From Domibacillus tundrae (lineage in GTDB: Bacteria > Bacillota > Bacilli > Bacillales > Domibacillaceae), in assembly GCF_000970675.1 (NCBI RefSeq), contig NZ_LAJA01000007.1, forward strand, positions 62,001 through 126,000: a stretch of 64,000 bases of DNA, in the 5' to 3' direction. The notes beneath the pieces are model-generated. The model was not told where the DNA came from. It was given only the letters and a program-made list of their open reading frames with translations, and did no database searches. Each line of letters begins with the position of its first letter. The first letter of the stretch is position 1. The translations under genes and the position numbers were made by a program. Positions 55,470-64,000 of this stretch are shown piece by piece.

Positions 55470-57211
55470 ATATTACTGTTTGCACATTAAATGCAAAATA
55501 CATCCATACAAACCTTGCGATCCGTTATTTGAAATCGTATTGTGAAGATGCTTATAACATTCGGATTGCGGAGTATACGATTAAAGATCCGGCGATGAAT
55601 ATTGTGTCGGATTTATACAGCCAGAAACCAGATGTCATTGGCTTCAGCTGCTACATTTGGAACATTGAAGAAACGATCCGAATTGCCGGCATGATCAAAA
55701 AAGTGCTGCCGGACTGCACGATTGTATTTGGCGGACCGGAAGTGACATATGATGTCCCGTACTGGCTCGACCGGCTTAACGATATTGATTTTATTGTCAT
55801 TGGCGAAGGAGAAAAAACCTTCCGGATGCTGCTGGATCAATTATCCGGCGCCCGGGATTTTTCGAATATAGCCGGGATTGCATATAAACAAGACGGAACA
55901 CATCACATTCACCCGCAAACGAATAAACTCGATCTGCGGGAGCTGCCTTCTCCATTTCGATTTGAAGAAGACCGAGACTCCTTATCGAAGCGAATTACGT
56001 ACATTGAGACGAGCCGAGGATGCCCGTTCCGCTGCCAATTTTGCCTGTCATCCATTGAAACAGGCGTCCGCTACTTTGACCGTGAAAAAGTAAAAGACGA
56101 TATCCGTTTTTTAATGAACAATGGTGCAAAAACGATTAAATTCGTTGATCGTACGTTTAATATAAGCCGCAGCTACGCGATGGAAATGTTTCAATTTTTA
56201 ATAGACGAACATATACCAGGCACAGTTTTCCAATTTGAAATTACCGGCGACATCATGCGGCCGGAAGTGATTCAGTTTTTAAATGAACACGCGCCAGCCG
56301 GCTTGTTTCGTTTTGAAATTGGTGTGCAGTCGACAAACGACGGCGTCAATGAACTTGTTCAGCGCAAACAAAACTGGGAGAAGCTTGTCCGCACGGTCAC
56401 GATGGTGAAAGACGGCGGCAAAATTGATCAGCATCTTGATTTAATTGCCGGTCTCCCTGAAGAAAACTATGACTCATTCCGGCGTACATTTAATGATGTA
56501 TTTGCGCTTCGCCCTGAAGAATTGCAGCTGGGATTTTTAAAGCTTCTCCGCGGCACTGGGCTTCGCCTGAGCGCCCCGCAGTACGGCTATGAATACATGG
56601 ACCAGGCACCGTATGAAATGCTGTCGAACCGTGTGCTTCCGTTTGAAGATGTCATTCGCATTAAGCAAACGGAAGATGTACTTGAAAAGTATTGGAATGA
56701 CCACCGGACCGATGAAACGATTGAGTACATTACCCGGCATCTCGCTTTGACGCCTTTTGACTTTTTTCAGGATTTCGGTGCGTTTTGGGAAGCGGAGGGC
56801 TGGGGGCGCATTGGCCACCAGCTTGAAGATTTATTTAAGCGTCTCTCTTCCTTTTTACAGGCAGCACATCCCGATGCAGCCGCCCAGGTCGAAAGTATCA
56901 TGAAGTATGATTATTTGAGAAATCAGCGTTTTAAGCCGCGCAAGCCATGGTGGCGCTCAGAAGAAGCGGATGACCGGTCTGCGGTGTACAAACAGCTTGC
57001 TGATCACCCGCTCATTGTGGGAGAATCGTTCGCATCCCTTCAGCTTCGTGAAAAGGATCTGCATAAGCATACTATTTTGGAACCTGTGACGATGCGGAAA
57101 CAGGAGGATGGATGGGTACAGGAGGATGGATGGCTGCTTGCTTATTTTAGTCCAACTGGCGCCGGATCATCACTGTATTTCTTCTCACGCAGTTTAACCA
57201 AAACCATTTAG
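55466..57211 (+). CDS. B12-binding-type radical SAM protein (DUF4080-like C-terminus)
   Basis: The 581-residue protein has an N-terminal Rossmann-like B12-binding domain (about 1-150; VFGGPEVTYDVPYW), a radical SAM domain with the iron-sulfur cysteines C186, C190 and C193 (RGCPFRCQFCLSS), and a long C-terminal helical region. The DxHxxG loop that ligates cobalamin is not visible, so B12 binding is uncertain. The start is GTG with AAGGAG upstream and overlaps the acyltransferase stop codon (GTGA). The reaction is unknown; tRNA- or lipid-modifying relatives exist in the superfamily. Confidence 0.85.
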   Translation: MNITVCTLNAKYIHTNLAIRYLKSYCEDAYNIRIAEYTIKDPAMNIVSDLYSQKPDVIGFSCYIWNIEETIRIAGMIKKVLPDCTIVFGGPEVTYDVPYWLDRLNDIDFIVIGEGEKTFRMLLDQLSGARDFSNIAGIAYKQDGTHHIHPQTNKLDLRELPSPFRFEEDRDSLSKRITYIETSRGCPFRCQFCLSSIETGVRYFDREKVKDDIRFLMNNGAKTIKFVDRTFNISRSYAMEMFQFLIDEHIPGTVFQFEITGDIMRPEVIQFLNEHAPAGLFRFEIGVQSTNDGVNELVQRKQNWEKLVRTVTMVKDGGKIDQHLDLIAGLPEENYDSFRRTFNDVFALRPEELQLGFLKLLRGTGLRLSAPQYGYEYMDQAPYEMLSNRVLPFEDVIRIKQTEDVLEKYWNDHRTDETIEYITRHLALTPFDFFQDFGAFWEAEGWGRIGHQLEDLFKRLSSFLQAAHPDAAAQVESIMKYDYLRNQRFKPRKPWWRSEEADDRSAVYKQLADHPLIVGESFASLQLREKDLHKHTILEPVTMRKQEDGWVQEDGWLLAYFSPTGAGSSLYFFSRSLTKTI

Positions 57212-57254
57212 TAAAAAAACAGTGAATCCATCCAGGATTTACTGTTTTTTTACT
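57210..57254. terminator. Bidirectional 20-bp terminator, radical SAM/FAD oxidoreductase
   Basis: Arms 57210-57229 and 57235-57254 pair over 20 bp (one G-T) with a 5-nt loop and A7/T7 blocks within the stem. Confidence 0.88.
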
Positions 57255-57255
57255 A

Positions 57256-58482
57256 TCACTCAGGCTCATATACTCGTTCCTTTGAATAAAATGAAAAAGC
57301 GGGATCTTTTTTGCCCATTATGTGCCGCGCGACGAGTTTTGACAAAAACAAACTGTAGACGATGCCATTTCCACCGTACCCAAGCAAAAAATAACTGTTC
57401 GGAACGCGATCATATTGACCTATCATCGGCTGCCCATCGTGTGTGTGAGCAAAAAATCCGCTCCAATTGTATTCTGCTTTTACAGTACCTCGCAGCTGTG
57501 GAAACCAGCTTTCGACTTCTTTTATCAATTTGTCCCTCTTGGCAATCATTTTCTGATCCCGCTCGTCCGGGTCCTTGGTCCGCTCATCCAATCCGCCTAT
57601 AATAATTCGATTATCGGCCGTGGTTCGCGCATAAAAGTAGGGACGGGCAGACTCCCAGAGCATGACACGGTCTTTCCAAAAAGATAAGTCCTGAATCGGA
57701 TTCGTTACGATAGCATAACTGCTTTCAATAACGGCATTTTTCTCTTTAACCGTTTCCTGCGTTTCATAGCCCTGGGCAAAAATAGCTTTTTTCGCTTTAA
57801 TAAGATAACCGCCTGATGTCCGAAACAACACACCGTTCTCGTCTGCTTTTTTCAAAAAGACTTCCGTTTGTTCAAAAATACGGACGCCTGCGTCAGACGC
57901 CGCTTTAACCAGCCCGTGTGTTAGTTTATACGGGTTTACTTCTGCGTCCCCTTTTGTGATGATCGCTGCCCGCCGGCTGAACGGGACCCACTTTTTCATT
58001 TCATCTTTTTCGACATATTCCACATCGAATCCTGCCTCTTTTAACGCCTTATATTCTTCTTGAACCGTTTCAATTTCGTCTTCATTACTGGCAAAAAATA
58101 AGCTTTCACGCAGGATCAGTTCAGGGTCAATAGAAAGAGACGGAACGATTTCCTCATGCAGACGGCTGATTGCGTTGAAGCAGCGCCAATAGTGATCAAC
58201 AGCGGCTTTTTGGCCAAACGATCGAATCGCATCATGCAGAAGCTGATCGTTGGAAAATTGCAGTAACCCTGTGTTCGCACTGGAACTCCCGGCAGCAACT
58301 GTTCGTTTATCAATAAGGATGATATCAAGACCGGAATCTTTTAATTCATAAGCTGTACAGGCGCCTGATACACCTGCACCAATAATCACAACATCACATT
58401 CCATATTTTCTTCTACAATCGGGTACGAAGGTTTTTCTTTCAATGTATCCGGCCAGTACAAATTTCCTGATTTCAAATCCAT
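57256..58482 (-). CDS. FAD-dependent oxidoreductase (DAO family)
   Basis: The 408-residue flavoprotein has the Rossmann motif VVIIGAGVSGACTAYEL (about 30-46), then DKRTVAAGSSSANTGLLQ, as in glycine/D-amino acid oxidases and related dehydrogenases. GYGGNGIVYS near the C-terminus is the second FAD contact. There is no signal peptide and no partner gene. Substrate is unknown. It lies upstream of nothing on its strand until the terminator, and downstream of the TerC gene by about 100 nt, with a terminator between. Confidence 0.83.
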   Translation of the reverse strand: MDLKSGNLYWPDTLKEKPSYPIVEENMECDVVIIGAGVSGACTAYELKDSGLDIILIDKRTVAAGSSSANTGLLQFSNDQLLHDAIRSFGQKAAVDHYWRCFNAISRLHEEIVPSLSIDPELILRESLFFASNEDEIETVQEEYKALKEAGFDVEYVEKDEMKKWVPFSRRAAIITKGDAEVNPYKLTHGLVKAASDAGVRIFEQTEVFLKKADENGVLFRTSGGYLIKAKKAIFAQGYETQETVKEKNAVIESSYAIVTNPIQDLSFWKDRVMLWESARPYFYARTTADNRIIIGGLDERTKDPDERDQKMIAKRDKLIKEVESWFPQLRGTVKAEYNWSGFFAHTHDGQPMIGQYDRVPNSYFLLGYGGNGIVYSLFLSKLVARHIMGKKDPAFSFYSKERVYEPE

Positions 58483-58547
58483 GACGGTATCCTCTTTTCA
58501 CTCGTTCATACCTTTCTATACGCCTAAACTTTCTTTTTTAAACCAAA

Positions 58548-58580
58548 AAAACGCCTCGAACTGTGACGTTCGAAGCGTTT
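58548..58580 (-). terminator. Terminator of ykoY
   Basis: A stem ACGCCTCGAAC/GTTCGAAGCGT is fully paired on the minus strand with a G-U pair, and is followed there by T7. Confidence 0.83.
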
Positions 58581-58584
58581 CTTT

Positions 58585-59373
58585 TTATGCGCCTAGATCT
58601 TCAATATCTTTTTCCGGGCCTTTTGCTCGGGCGACGAGATATGCGCCCACCGCAATGCCAACGAGGACTATCCAGAATGTGAGCTTCCACAGTTTTGATT
58701 CAGGGAAATGCTGATCGAGAATGGCAAGTGACGGATGGGATAATGTAAAGACAGCCAATTTCACACCTACCCAGCCGACAATTAAAAAGGCAGCTGTTTC
58801 AAGCGTCGGATACTTTTGCAGCAAACGAACGAACCATGTTGCCGCAAAACGCATAATGATGACACCAGTAAAACCACCGAGGAACATAACAAGGAACTGG
58901 CCGGAGTCAATTCCGCCGATTTGTCCCCAGCCGGTTTCTGGAAGAGTCACTGCAAGCGCCACAGCTGCAAGCATCGAGTCAATCGCAAAGGCAATGTCCG
59001 CTATTTCAATTTTCAGCACCGTCATCCAGAAAGAAGAACCCTTCAATTCTTTCTCTACACCATGCCCCTCCAGATCCTCATCTCGTTCTTTCCACTTTTT
59101 ATACAGATGGCTGAAACAGATGAAAAACAAGTAAAGTGCTCCGATTGCCTGCACCTGCCAAACCTGCACAAGAAACGAAATAAGAAACAGTGCAGCAATT
59201 CGGAAGACAAACGCCCCTACTAGTCCGTAAAACAACGCTTTTTTCTGTTCTTCTTTCGGTAAATGTTTTACCATGACAGCCATTACGACTGCGTTATCTG
59301 CCGCTAAAATCCCTTCAAGAATGATGAGAACGCCGAGTACCCAGGCATACTCAAGTAATAATGCTGTATCCAT
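58585..59373 (-). CDS. ykoY: TerC-family manganese exporter (YkoY/MeeY)
   Basis: The 262-residue membrane protein has about seven helices. TerC signatures LEGILAADNAVVMAVMVKH and KIEIADIAFAIDSMLAAVAL contain the acidic residues thought to bind metal. B. subtilis YkoY (MeeY) has been linked to Mn2+ export and metalation of secreted proteins. The leader carries a yybP-ykoY riboswitch, which supports manganese as the substrate. AAGGGG precedes the ATG. Confidence 0.93.
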   Translation of the reverse strand: MDTALLLEYAWVLGVLIILEGILAADNAVVMAVMVKHLPKEEQKKALFYGLVGAFVFRIAALFLISFLVQVWQVQAIGALYLFFICFSHLYKKWKERDEDLEGHGVEKELKGSSFWMTVLKIEIADIAFAIDSMLAAVALAVTLPETGWGQIGGIDSGQFLVMFLGGFTGVIIMRFAATWFVRLLQKYPTLETAAFLIVGWVGVKLAVFTLSHPSLAILDQHFPESKLWKLTFWIVLVGIAVGAYLVARAKGPEKDIEDLGA

Positions 59374-59433
59374 TGATTATTCCCCTTTCCACTTCTTCTA
59401 TTTATTTTTCACAAACCGACATAAATAAAGAAA

Positions 59434-59580
59434 CAAAAAAAAGCGAGACCTTTGCCTATCGTTCAGGCAAAGGTCTCGCTGAGCATGTCTCGTCTTCATG
59501 CCAACAGCGCCGATGGATGCAATATCCATGAATTGACGACACTGTTTTAGGTTTACACCTAACGCTACTCCCCTTCAACT
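59434..59580 (-). promoter_or_regulatory. yybP-ykoY manganese riboswitch with terminator
   Basis: The minus-strand leader of ykoY contains the conserved elements GGGGAGTAGCG (about 59564-59574), GTCGTCAATTC (about 59531-59541), and GAGACCTTTGCC. The last forms a 15-bp terminator stem (59442-59456 with 59466-59480) followed by eight T. This is the standard layout of the Mn2+-sensing yybP-ykoY aptamer fused to an expression platform. Mn2+ should favour readthrough. Confidence 0.92.
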
Positions 59581-59618
59581 ATTCGTCAAAAGAAAATTCA
59601 TTTTTTTCTACAATGTTT

Positions 59619-59647
59619 ATTATAATCGATTATCGTCGTCCTGTAAA
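59619..59647 (-). promoter_or_regulatory. Promoter of the ykoY riboswitch transcript
   Basis: On the minus strand, TTTACA (59642-59647), a 17-nt spacer and TATAAT (59619-59624). It lies inside the last codons of the RND gene and just ahead of the riboswitch. Confidence 0.75.
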
Positions 59648-62600
59648 CCTTTTTGTCTTCGCGTCTGCCGATCAAATAAGCTAAAGATAACCGGAATGAC
59701 AAACAGCGTCAAAAAGGTGCTGGAAATTAAGCCGCCAATGACGACGACACTCATCGGCTGGTTGATTTCCGTTCCATCGCCAATGCCGGATGCAAGTGGA
59801 ATCAGGCCGAGAATAGCCGTCAGCGCTGTCATTAAAATCGGGCGGACCCGGTCCTTGACTGCCTGGACAATCGCTTCCGTTCCCGAATACCCTTCCTGCT
59901 TCCGCTGCAAAATGTAGTCTACGAGCAAAATCGCATTGGTCACCACGATACCGACCAGAATCAAAACCCCGATAACCGCCGGCACACTGATCGGAAGATT
60001 CGTCAAAATAAGGGACAGAGCCACACCGATAACCGCCAGCGGGACAGTAAACATAATAACGAACGGATATTTAAACGATTCGTACTGCGCAGCCATGACT
60101 ATATAAACGAGAATGATCGCCAAAATCATTGCCATCACTATGTCATCTTTTGAATTATCGAGCAGCTCCTGGTCGCCGCTGTACGAGACAATCGTACTCT
60201 CCGACAAGTTCAATTCGTCGATTTTTTCATCGACAGCCGAGGACATGCCGCCCAGGTTTTCAGACGCCGCATACATGACGGTAAACTGGACCGCATCCTG
60301 GCTTTTAATACGGCGGATCGTTACCGGTCCATCTTGCACATTGATGTCTGCAATCGTCTCCAGAGAAACAAAATTTCCCGATGGTGTTTTTACAAGCATT
60401 TGTTTTAGGGCATCCAGGTTTTCGGTTACTTCTTCATCATACCGTACGTACACGGTTTTCACTTCGGATGATTCTTCTTGGATTACCTGTGTAGCAAACA
60501 CCCCTCGGGTTGCATTGTTCACAATTTGGGCCACTTGTGCCGGCACAAACCCGGCAGCGAGCGCTTTTTCGCGATTGACCGTCATTTGAATTTCCTGTAC
60601 CGTTTCATCACGGTCTGTGCGGACATCTGTCACACCTTGGATGTGTTCAATTTCATCTTGAATCGGCCCAATCGCTTCATTCAATCGGTTTGGATCCACA
60701 TCCCGTACATTAAACGTCAGTGTCTGTGGAGCAGTTCCGGATGCCGACTGCAGATTGAATCTTACTTCCGCTGTTTCATTTACACGCTTCGCGGCTTGTT
60801 CTGCCTCCGGTTTGACTTCATCGACAAAATCAAAAATAGATTGGCCGCGGTTTTCCGTCATCTTCACATACATTTCCGCTTCGTTTGACGTATTTGTTCC
60901 ACCGAATGAGTTTTCCTGTGTGGACCCGATCAAGCTGACATATACTTGAATGTTTTCTTTTTCCATCATGACTTCTTCAACCGCCTGAACCACTTTGTCG
61001 GTTTCCTCAAACGATGTGCCGTTTTCCGTCTCAACCTGGACGGTTACAAAGCCTTCATCGGTTGGCGGCAAAAATTGCGTGCCAACTTTTGTCAAGCTGA
61101 ATACACCGCCGACAAACAGCACAAAAGCAATGGCTAAAACAGCACCCCGGTGTGTGAGCGACCACCTAACCCCTTTTTCCAGCAAAACGAGCGGCCGTGA
61201 CTGCTGGCGTTTTAATTCGACATCGGACGGCAGCGCTGTTAAAAAGCGGCTGGCCATCATCGGAATCACGGTCACCGCCACGACGAGCGAGGCCAGTAAA
61301 CTGAACGAAATGGTCCATGCGAATTCTTTTAAAATCTGTCCGAGAATCCCCGAGATAAAGATAATCGGCAAAAAAACGGCGACGGTTGTTAAAGTGGATG
61401 CGGTAATGGCGATGCTCACTTCCTTTGTTCCATCATAAGCAGCCGTTTTCGGATCTTTTCCCATAGAGAGGTGACGGTAAATGTTTTCAATGACGACGAT
61501 GGCGTTATCAACAAGCATGCCGATGCCGAGCGCAAGCGCACCGAGTGTCATAATATTTAAATTAAACCCAGCCACAAACATAAGTACAAACGTTACGATA
61601 ACCGAATATGGAATGGCCACCCCAATAATAAGCGGGCTTCGAATATTGCGTAAAAAGAAAAACAAGGCCGCCATGGCAAGCACGCCGCCAACCACAAGGG
61701 AATTGGCAATATTGCCGATAGCCAGCTGGATATAGTCTCCCTGGTCCGACAAAATATCCGCTTGGATGCCTTTATACTCGTCCCTCTCCAGCAGTTCGTC
61801 CAACTTTTCCTGAAAGCCTTCCGAAACGTCTGCCGTGTTGGCATTTGATTCCTGAAGAACGTTTAACAAAACGGCCGGCTTTTCATTGGCGCGTGTGATA
61901 GTAATATCGTTCAGCGGTTTTTTCTCCACCGTTGCTACGTCCGCGACCGTCACGTTTTCTCCCGTTAGCGGGTTTACCGATATGGTCAGATCCTGAATGT
62001 CTGACAAAGACGTCAGCTGGCTGATAACTCGGGTTGTTAATGTTTTTTCGCCCGCTTGGACTGTGCTGCCCGGAAGTGATACGTTGTTCGCTTGAATAAG
62101 CTGTACCACATCAGACTGGCCAATACCGTACTGCTCCAGTTTTGCTTCATCAAGCTCTACGACGATTTCGTCCGCAGTAATGCCTGTCACCGACACATTC
62201 GCTACGCCCTCAACGGCTGACAAGTCCGTTTGAAGCGTTTCGGTTAAGCTTTCCAGATCCGCGCTTTCGTCGGCCTGAAGAGACAGCTGAATGATCGGAA
62301 ACTGCGATGGATCAAATTTTAAAAACTGTGGTTCCCCGGCTCCTTCCGGCATCGGCGTTTGACCGATTCGCTGCAGCACATCATTTTGAACATCGTCAAT
62401 ATTGGTGCTCCAGGAAAATTCAAGCAAAATAAAATTTGATCCTTCCTGCGACGTCGACGATATATTTTCAATGCCCGGAAGTGTCGACAAGCTTGTTTCG
62501 AGCGGCCTGGTCACTTTTTCCGACACTTCCGCCGGCCCTGCACCTTCATACGTTGTAACAACAACCGCAATTGGCGGATTCAAATCCGGAATTAATTTCA

Positions 62601-62700
62601 GCGGAATGCGCATGAGCGAAACGACGCCAAGGATAATAACTAAAAACATGATAACCGTTGTAAAAACGGGCCGGTCAATGGAAAACTTGCTTAACTTCAA
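59620..62700 (-). CDS. RND-family efflux transporter (SwrC/AcrB-like)
   Basis: The 1,026-residue inner-membrane proton antiporter has twelve expected helices and two large extracytoplasmic loops. Typical stretches are KFSIDRPVFTTVIMFLVIIL at the start and GIGMLVDNAIVVIENIYRH in the proton-relay helix. Among Bacillus relatives, SwrC (YerP) confers surfactin self-resistance, but substrate cannot be read from sequence. No membrane-fusion partner is in the window. Translation probably starts at TTG 62700 with AGGAGG upstream. The ykoY promoter lies in its 3' end, and no terminator separates them. Confidence 0.92.
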   Translation of the reverse strand: MKLSKFSIDRPVFTTVIMFLVIILGVVSLMRIPLKLIPDLNPPIAVVVTTYEGAGPAEVSEKVTRPLETSLSTLPGIENISSTSQEGSNFILLEFSWSTNIDDVQNDVLQRIGQTPMPEGAGEPQFLKFDPSQFPIIQLSLQADESADLESLTETLQTDLSAVEGVANVSVTGITADEIVVELDEAKLEQYGIGQSDVVQLIQANNVSLPGSTVQAGEKTLTTRVISQLTSLSDIQDLTISVNPLTGENVTVADVATVEKKPLNDITITRANEKPAVLLNVLQESNANTADVSEGFQEKLDELLERDEYKGIQADILSDQGDYIQLAIGNIANSLVVGGVLAMAALFFFLRNIRSPLIIGVAIPYSVIVTFVLMFVAGFNLNIMTLGALALGIGMLVDNAIVVIENIYRHLSMGKDPKTAAYDGTKEVSIAITASTLTTVAVFLPIIFISGILGQILKEFAWTISFSLLASLVVAVTVIPMMASRFLTALPSDVELKRQQSRPLVLLEKGVRWSLTHRGAVLAIAFVLFVGGVFSLTKVGTQFLPPTDEGFVTVQVETENGTSFEETDKVVQAVEEVMMEKENIQVYVSLIGSTQENSFGGTNTSNEAEMYVKMTENRGQSIFDFVDEVKPEAEQAAKRVNETAEVRFNLQSASGTAPQTLTFNVRDVDPNRLNEAIGPIQDEIEHIQGVTDVRTDRDETVQEIQMTVNREKALAAGFVPAQVAQIVNNATRGVFATQVIQEESSEVKTVYVRYDEEVTENLDALKQMLVKTPSGNFVSLETIADINVQDGPVTIRRIKSQDAVQFTVMYAASENLGGMSSAVDEKIDELNLSESTIVSYSGDQELLDNSKDDIVMAMILAIILVYIVMAAQYESFKYPFVIMFTVPLAVIGVALSLILTNLPISVPAVIGVLILVGIVVTNAILLVDYILQRKQEGYSGTEAIVQAVKDRVRPILMTALTAILGLIPLASGIGDGTEINQPMSVVVIGGLISSTFLTLFVIPVIFSLFDRQTRRQKGLQDDDNRL

Positions 62701-62738
62701 CCTTGTTCCTCCTCTTTATCCCGAATCTTTATTCTTTT

Positions 62739-62768
62739 ACTATACCGAATGAGGGGCCGACTGACCAA
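62739..62768 (-). promoter_or_regulatory. Probable promoter of the RND gene
   Basis: On the minus strand, TTGGTC (62763-62768), an 18-nt spacer and TATAGT (62739-62744), about 40 nt upstream of the TTG start. Confidence 0.45.
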
Positions 62769-62787
62769 ATTGAACACTTTTTTCCAC

Positions 62788-62816
62788 AAAAAAGAAGCCT
62801 CCTGAAGAGACTCCTT
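62788..62816 (-). terminator. Terminator of prfC
   Basis: A 10-bp stem including G-U pairs (62792-62801 with 62807-62816) is followed on the minus strand by T-rich sequence. Confidence 0.7.
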
Positions 62817-62821
62817 ACATT

Positions 62822-64000
62822 TTAACCCATTAAGTTATAGAGTCGGATGTTTTCGTGCTTGTCTTGGAACCAGCGGAGCGCAAAATCATTTTCAAACAAG
62901 AAAACGAGCTTCCCATGGCGGTCGCGAACAAGGGTACTGCGTGATGAAGACATAGAATCAGTGATATCCTCTTCATTTTCAATCCAGCGGGCAATCTTTT
63001 GCCCGATTGGCTCCATACGCACATCTGAATTGTATTCGCCGATCATCCGGTGCTCAAACACTTCAAATTGAAGCTGTCCAACCGCGCCGAGAATGTATTC
63101 TTCTGTGCGGACCGTTTTATACATCTGAATCGCACCTTCCTGCACAAGCTGATCAATTCCTTTATGGAAACTTTTTTGCTTCATAACGTTTTTGGCCGCC
63201 ACTTTCACGAACAGTTCTGGTGTAAACTGCGGCAGTTTTTCGTATTGGAAGATCGGCTTGCCGCCTGTAAGGGTGTCGCCAATTTGATACGTCCCGGTAT
63301 CGTATAAGCCAATAATGTCCCCACTGACGGCTTCATTGACAGTGCTCCGGTCATCCGCAAGAAATTGCGTTGACTGTGATACTTTTGTCGATTTCCCGGT
63401 CCGGGCAAGCGTCACAGCCATGCCCCGCTCGAATTTACCCGAGCAAATACGCAAAAATGCAATGCGGTCACGGTGAGCCGGATTCATGTTCGCTTGAATT
63501 TTAAAAATAAACCCAGAAAACTGTTCATTTAGCGGGTCAATTTCGCCAGCGTCAGCAACGCGCGGCTGCGGTGCCGGTGCGAACTGCAAATATGTTTCTA
63601 AAAACGTCTGTACACCGAAGTTCGTCAATGCACTGCCAAAAAAGACCGGTGACAATTCACCTGAGTTAATTTTTTCACGTGAGAAGTCATTGCCCGCTTC
63701 ATTGAGCAGCATAATATCATCCATCGCTTCTGTGTAAAGTGACGATTCTTTAATCGGGTGGTCGACGGCAATATGACCCTCTTCATCAATCGGTAAAAAA
63801 CGGTCCGCTTCTTCTGTCCGGAATTGTTCAACACGTTTGTTGTACCGATCGTAAATACCAAAAAATTCTTTCCCCATGCCAATCGGCCAGTTCATCGGAT
63901 ATGATTGAATGCCAAGCACTTCTTCTAATTCTTCAAGCAGTTCAAGCGGCATTTTTCCTTGACGGTCTAATTTATTGATAAATGTAAAAATGGGAATACC
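62822..64000 (-). CDS. prfC: Peptide chain release factor 3, C-terminal part
   Basis: The frame runs off the window edge, so the N-terminal GTPase motifs G1-G3 are missing. The first visible residues, [16 protein letters not shown], contain the NKLD G4 motif. [15 protein letters not shown] and [13 protein letters not shown] are RF3 hallmarks. RF3 is a class II release factor that recycles RF1/RF2 from the ribosome. 392 residues are present of about 525. It is followed by a terminator and the RND gene. Confidence 0.94.
   Translation of the reverse strand, partial: GIPIFTFINKLDRQGKMPLELLEELEEVLGIQSYPMNWPIGMGKEFFGIYDRYNKRVEQFRTEEADRFLPIDEEGHIAVDHPIKESSLYTEAMDDIMLLNEAGNDFSREKINSGELSPVFFGSALTNFGVQTFLETYLQFAPAPQPRVADAGEIDPLNEQFSGFIFKIQANMNPAHRDRIAFLRICSGKFERGMAVTLARTGKSTKVSQSTQFLADDRSTVNEAVSGDIIGLYDTGTYQIGDTLTGGKPIFQYEKLPQFTPELFVKVAAKNVMKQKSFHKGIDQLVQEGAIQMYKTVRTEEYILGAVGQLQFEVFEHRMIGEYNSDVRMEPIGQKIARWIENEEDITDSMSSSRSTLVRDRHGKLVFLFENDFALRWFQDKHENIRLYNLMG

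Noticed and set aside
60113-61438. Several plus-strand ORFs of 130-160 codons opposite the RND gene
   Set aside because: They are shadows of a 1,026-codon gene in the other strand, without start signals or recognisable products.

Overview
The window is chromosomal DNA of a Bacillaceae member (Firmicutes) related to Bacillus but not B. subtilis itself. This rests on strong AGGAGG-type ribosome binding sites, frequent TTG starts, TTGACA/TATAAT promoters, intrinsic terminators after nearly every transcription unit, and long stretches of B. subtilis-like gene order. These are ctaA-pycA-ftsW-ylaN-ylaL, ylaI/ylaH/typA/ylaF, yktC/yktB/yktA-speA-SR1-pdhDCBA, def/rpoY/rnjA/ktrC, ykuU-ykuV, dapH-dapL, ccpC, darB, ykuJ, ykuI, treP-treA-treR, fadH, ykyB, cheV, patA, ptsHI, ykvS, clpE and ykoY. 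Species cannot be set from the sequence alone. The window is core or housekeeping in character: I see no transposase, prophage, CRISPR array, tRNA or rRNA.

Layout. 1-8.1 kb: end of heme A synthase (ctaA), pyruvate carboxylase, FtsW, YlaN, YlaL, an HD-GYP protein and an FMN-type split-barrel protein. 8.1-15 kb: small yla/ykt genes, the translational GTPase TypA, an inositol monophosphatase, arginine decarboxylase SpeA, and the dual-function RNA SR1 with its SR1P peptide under a CcpN/CcpA-like control region. 15-20 kb: the pyruvate dehydrogenase operon. 20-24.5 kb: deformylase, a 23-codon cationic mini-gene, RpoY, RNase J1, a C39-like protein and KtrC. 24.5-28.5 kb: cytochrome bd-type oxidase (cydAB) behind a near-perfect Rex box, an unexplained multi-hairpin intergenic region, and the YkuU/YkuV thiol-redox pair. 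28.5-36.3 kb: dapL, dapH, ccpC, an MFS exporter, darB, ykuJ, ykuI. 35.5-39.5 kb: trehalose operon. 39.5-47 kb: fadH, ppx-ppk, ykyB, cheV, patA. 47-53 kb: ptsHI, a PilZ-like protein, an SDR, ykvS, clpE. 53-64 kb: a CPBP-family membrane protein, a MarR regulator, an acyltransferase translationally coupled to a B12-type radical SAM protein, an FAD oxidoreductase, a TerC manganese exporter behind a yybP-ykoY riboswitch, an RND efflux pump, and the C-terminal part of release factor 3.

How the genes fit together. The carbon-metabolism block links PTS sugar uptake (treP, ptsHI) with pyruvate metabolism (pyc, pdh) and catabolite control (SR1 with CcpN and cre-like sites, CcpC, cre near treP). The acetyl-branch diaminopimelate enzymes DapH, PatA and DapL are all present, in two loci. 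Nucleotide second messengers are represented by DarB (c-di-AMP) and by HD-GYP, degenerate EAL and PilZ-like proteins (c-di-GMP). Recognisable operators are a Rex box (cydA), CtsR boxes (clpE), TreR boxes (treP), a FadR-like box (fadH) and the Mn2+ riboswitch (ykoY).

The features I could least explain are the structured region at about 27.09-27.28 kb and the cationic mini-gene at 21.07 kb.
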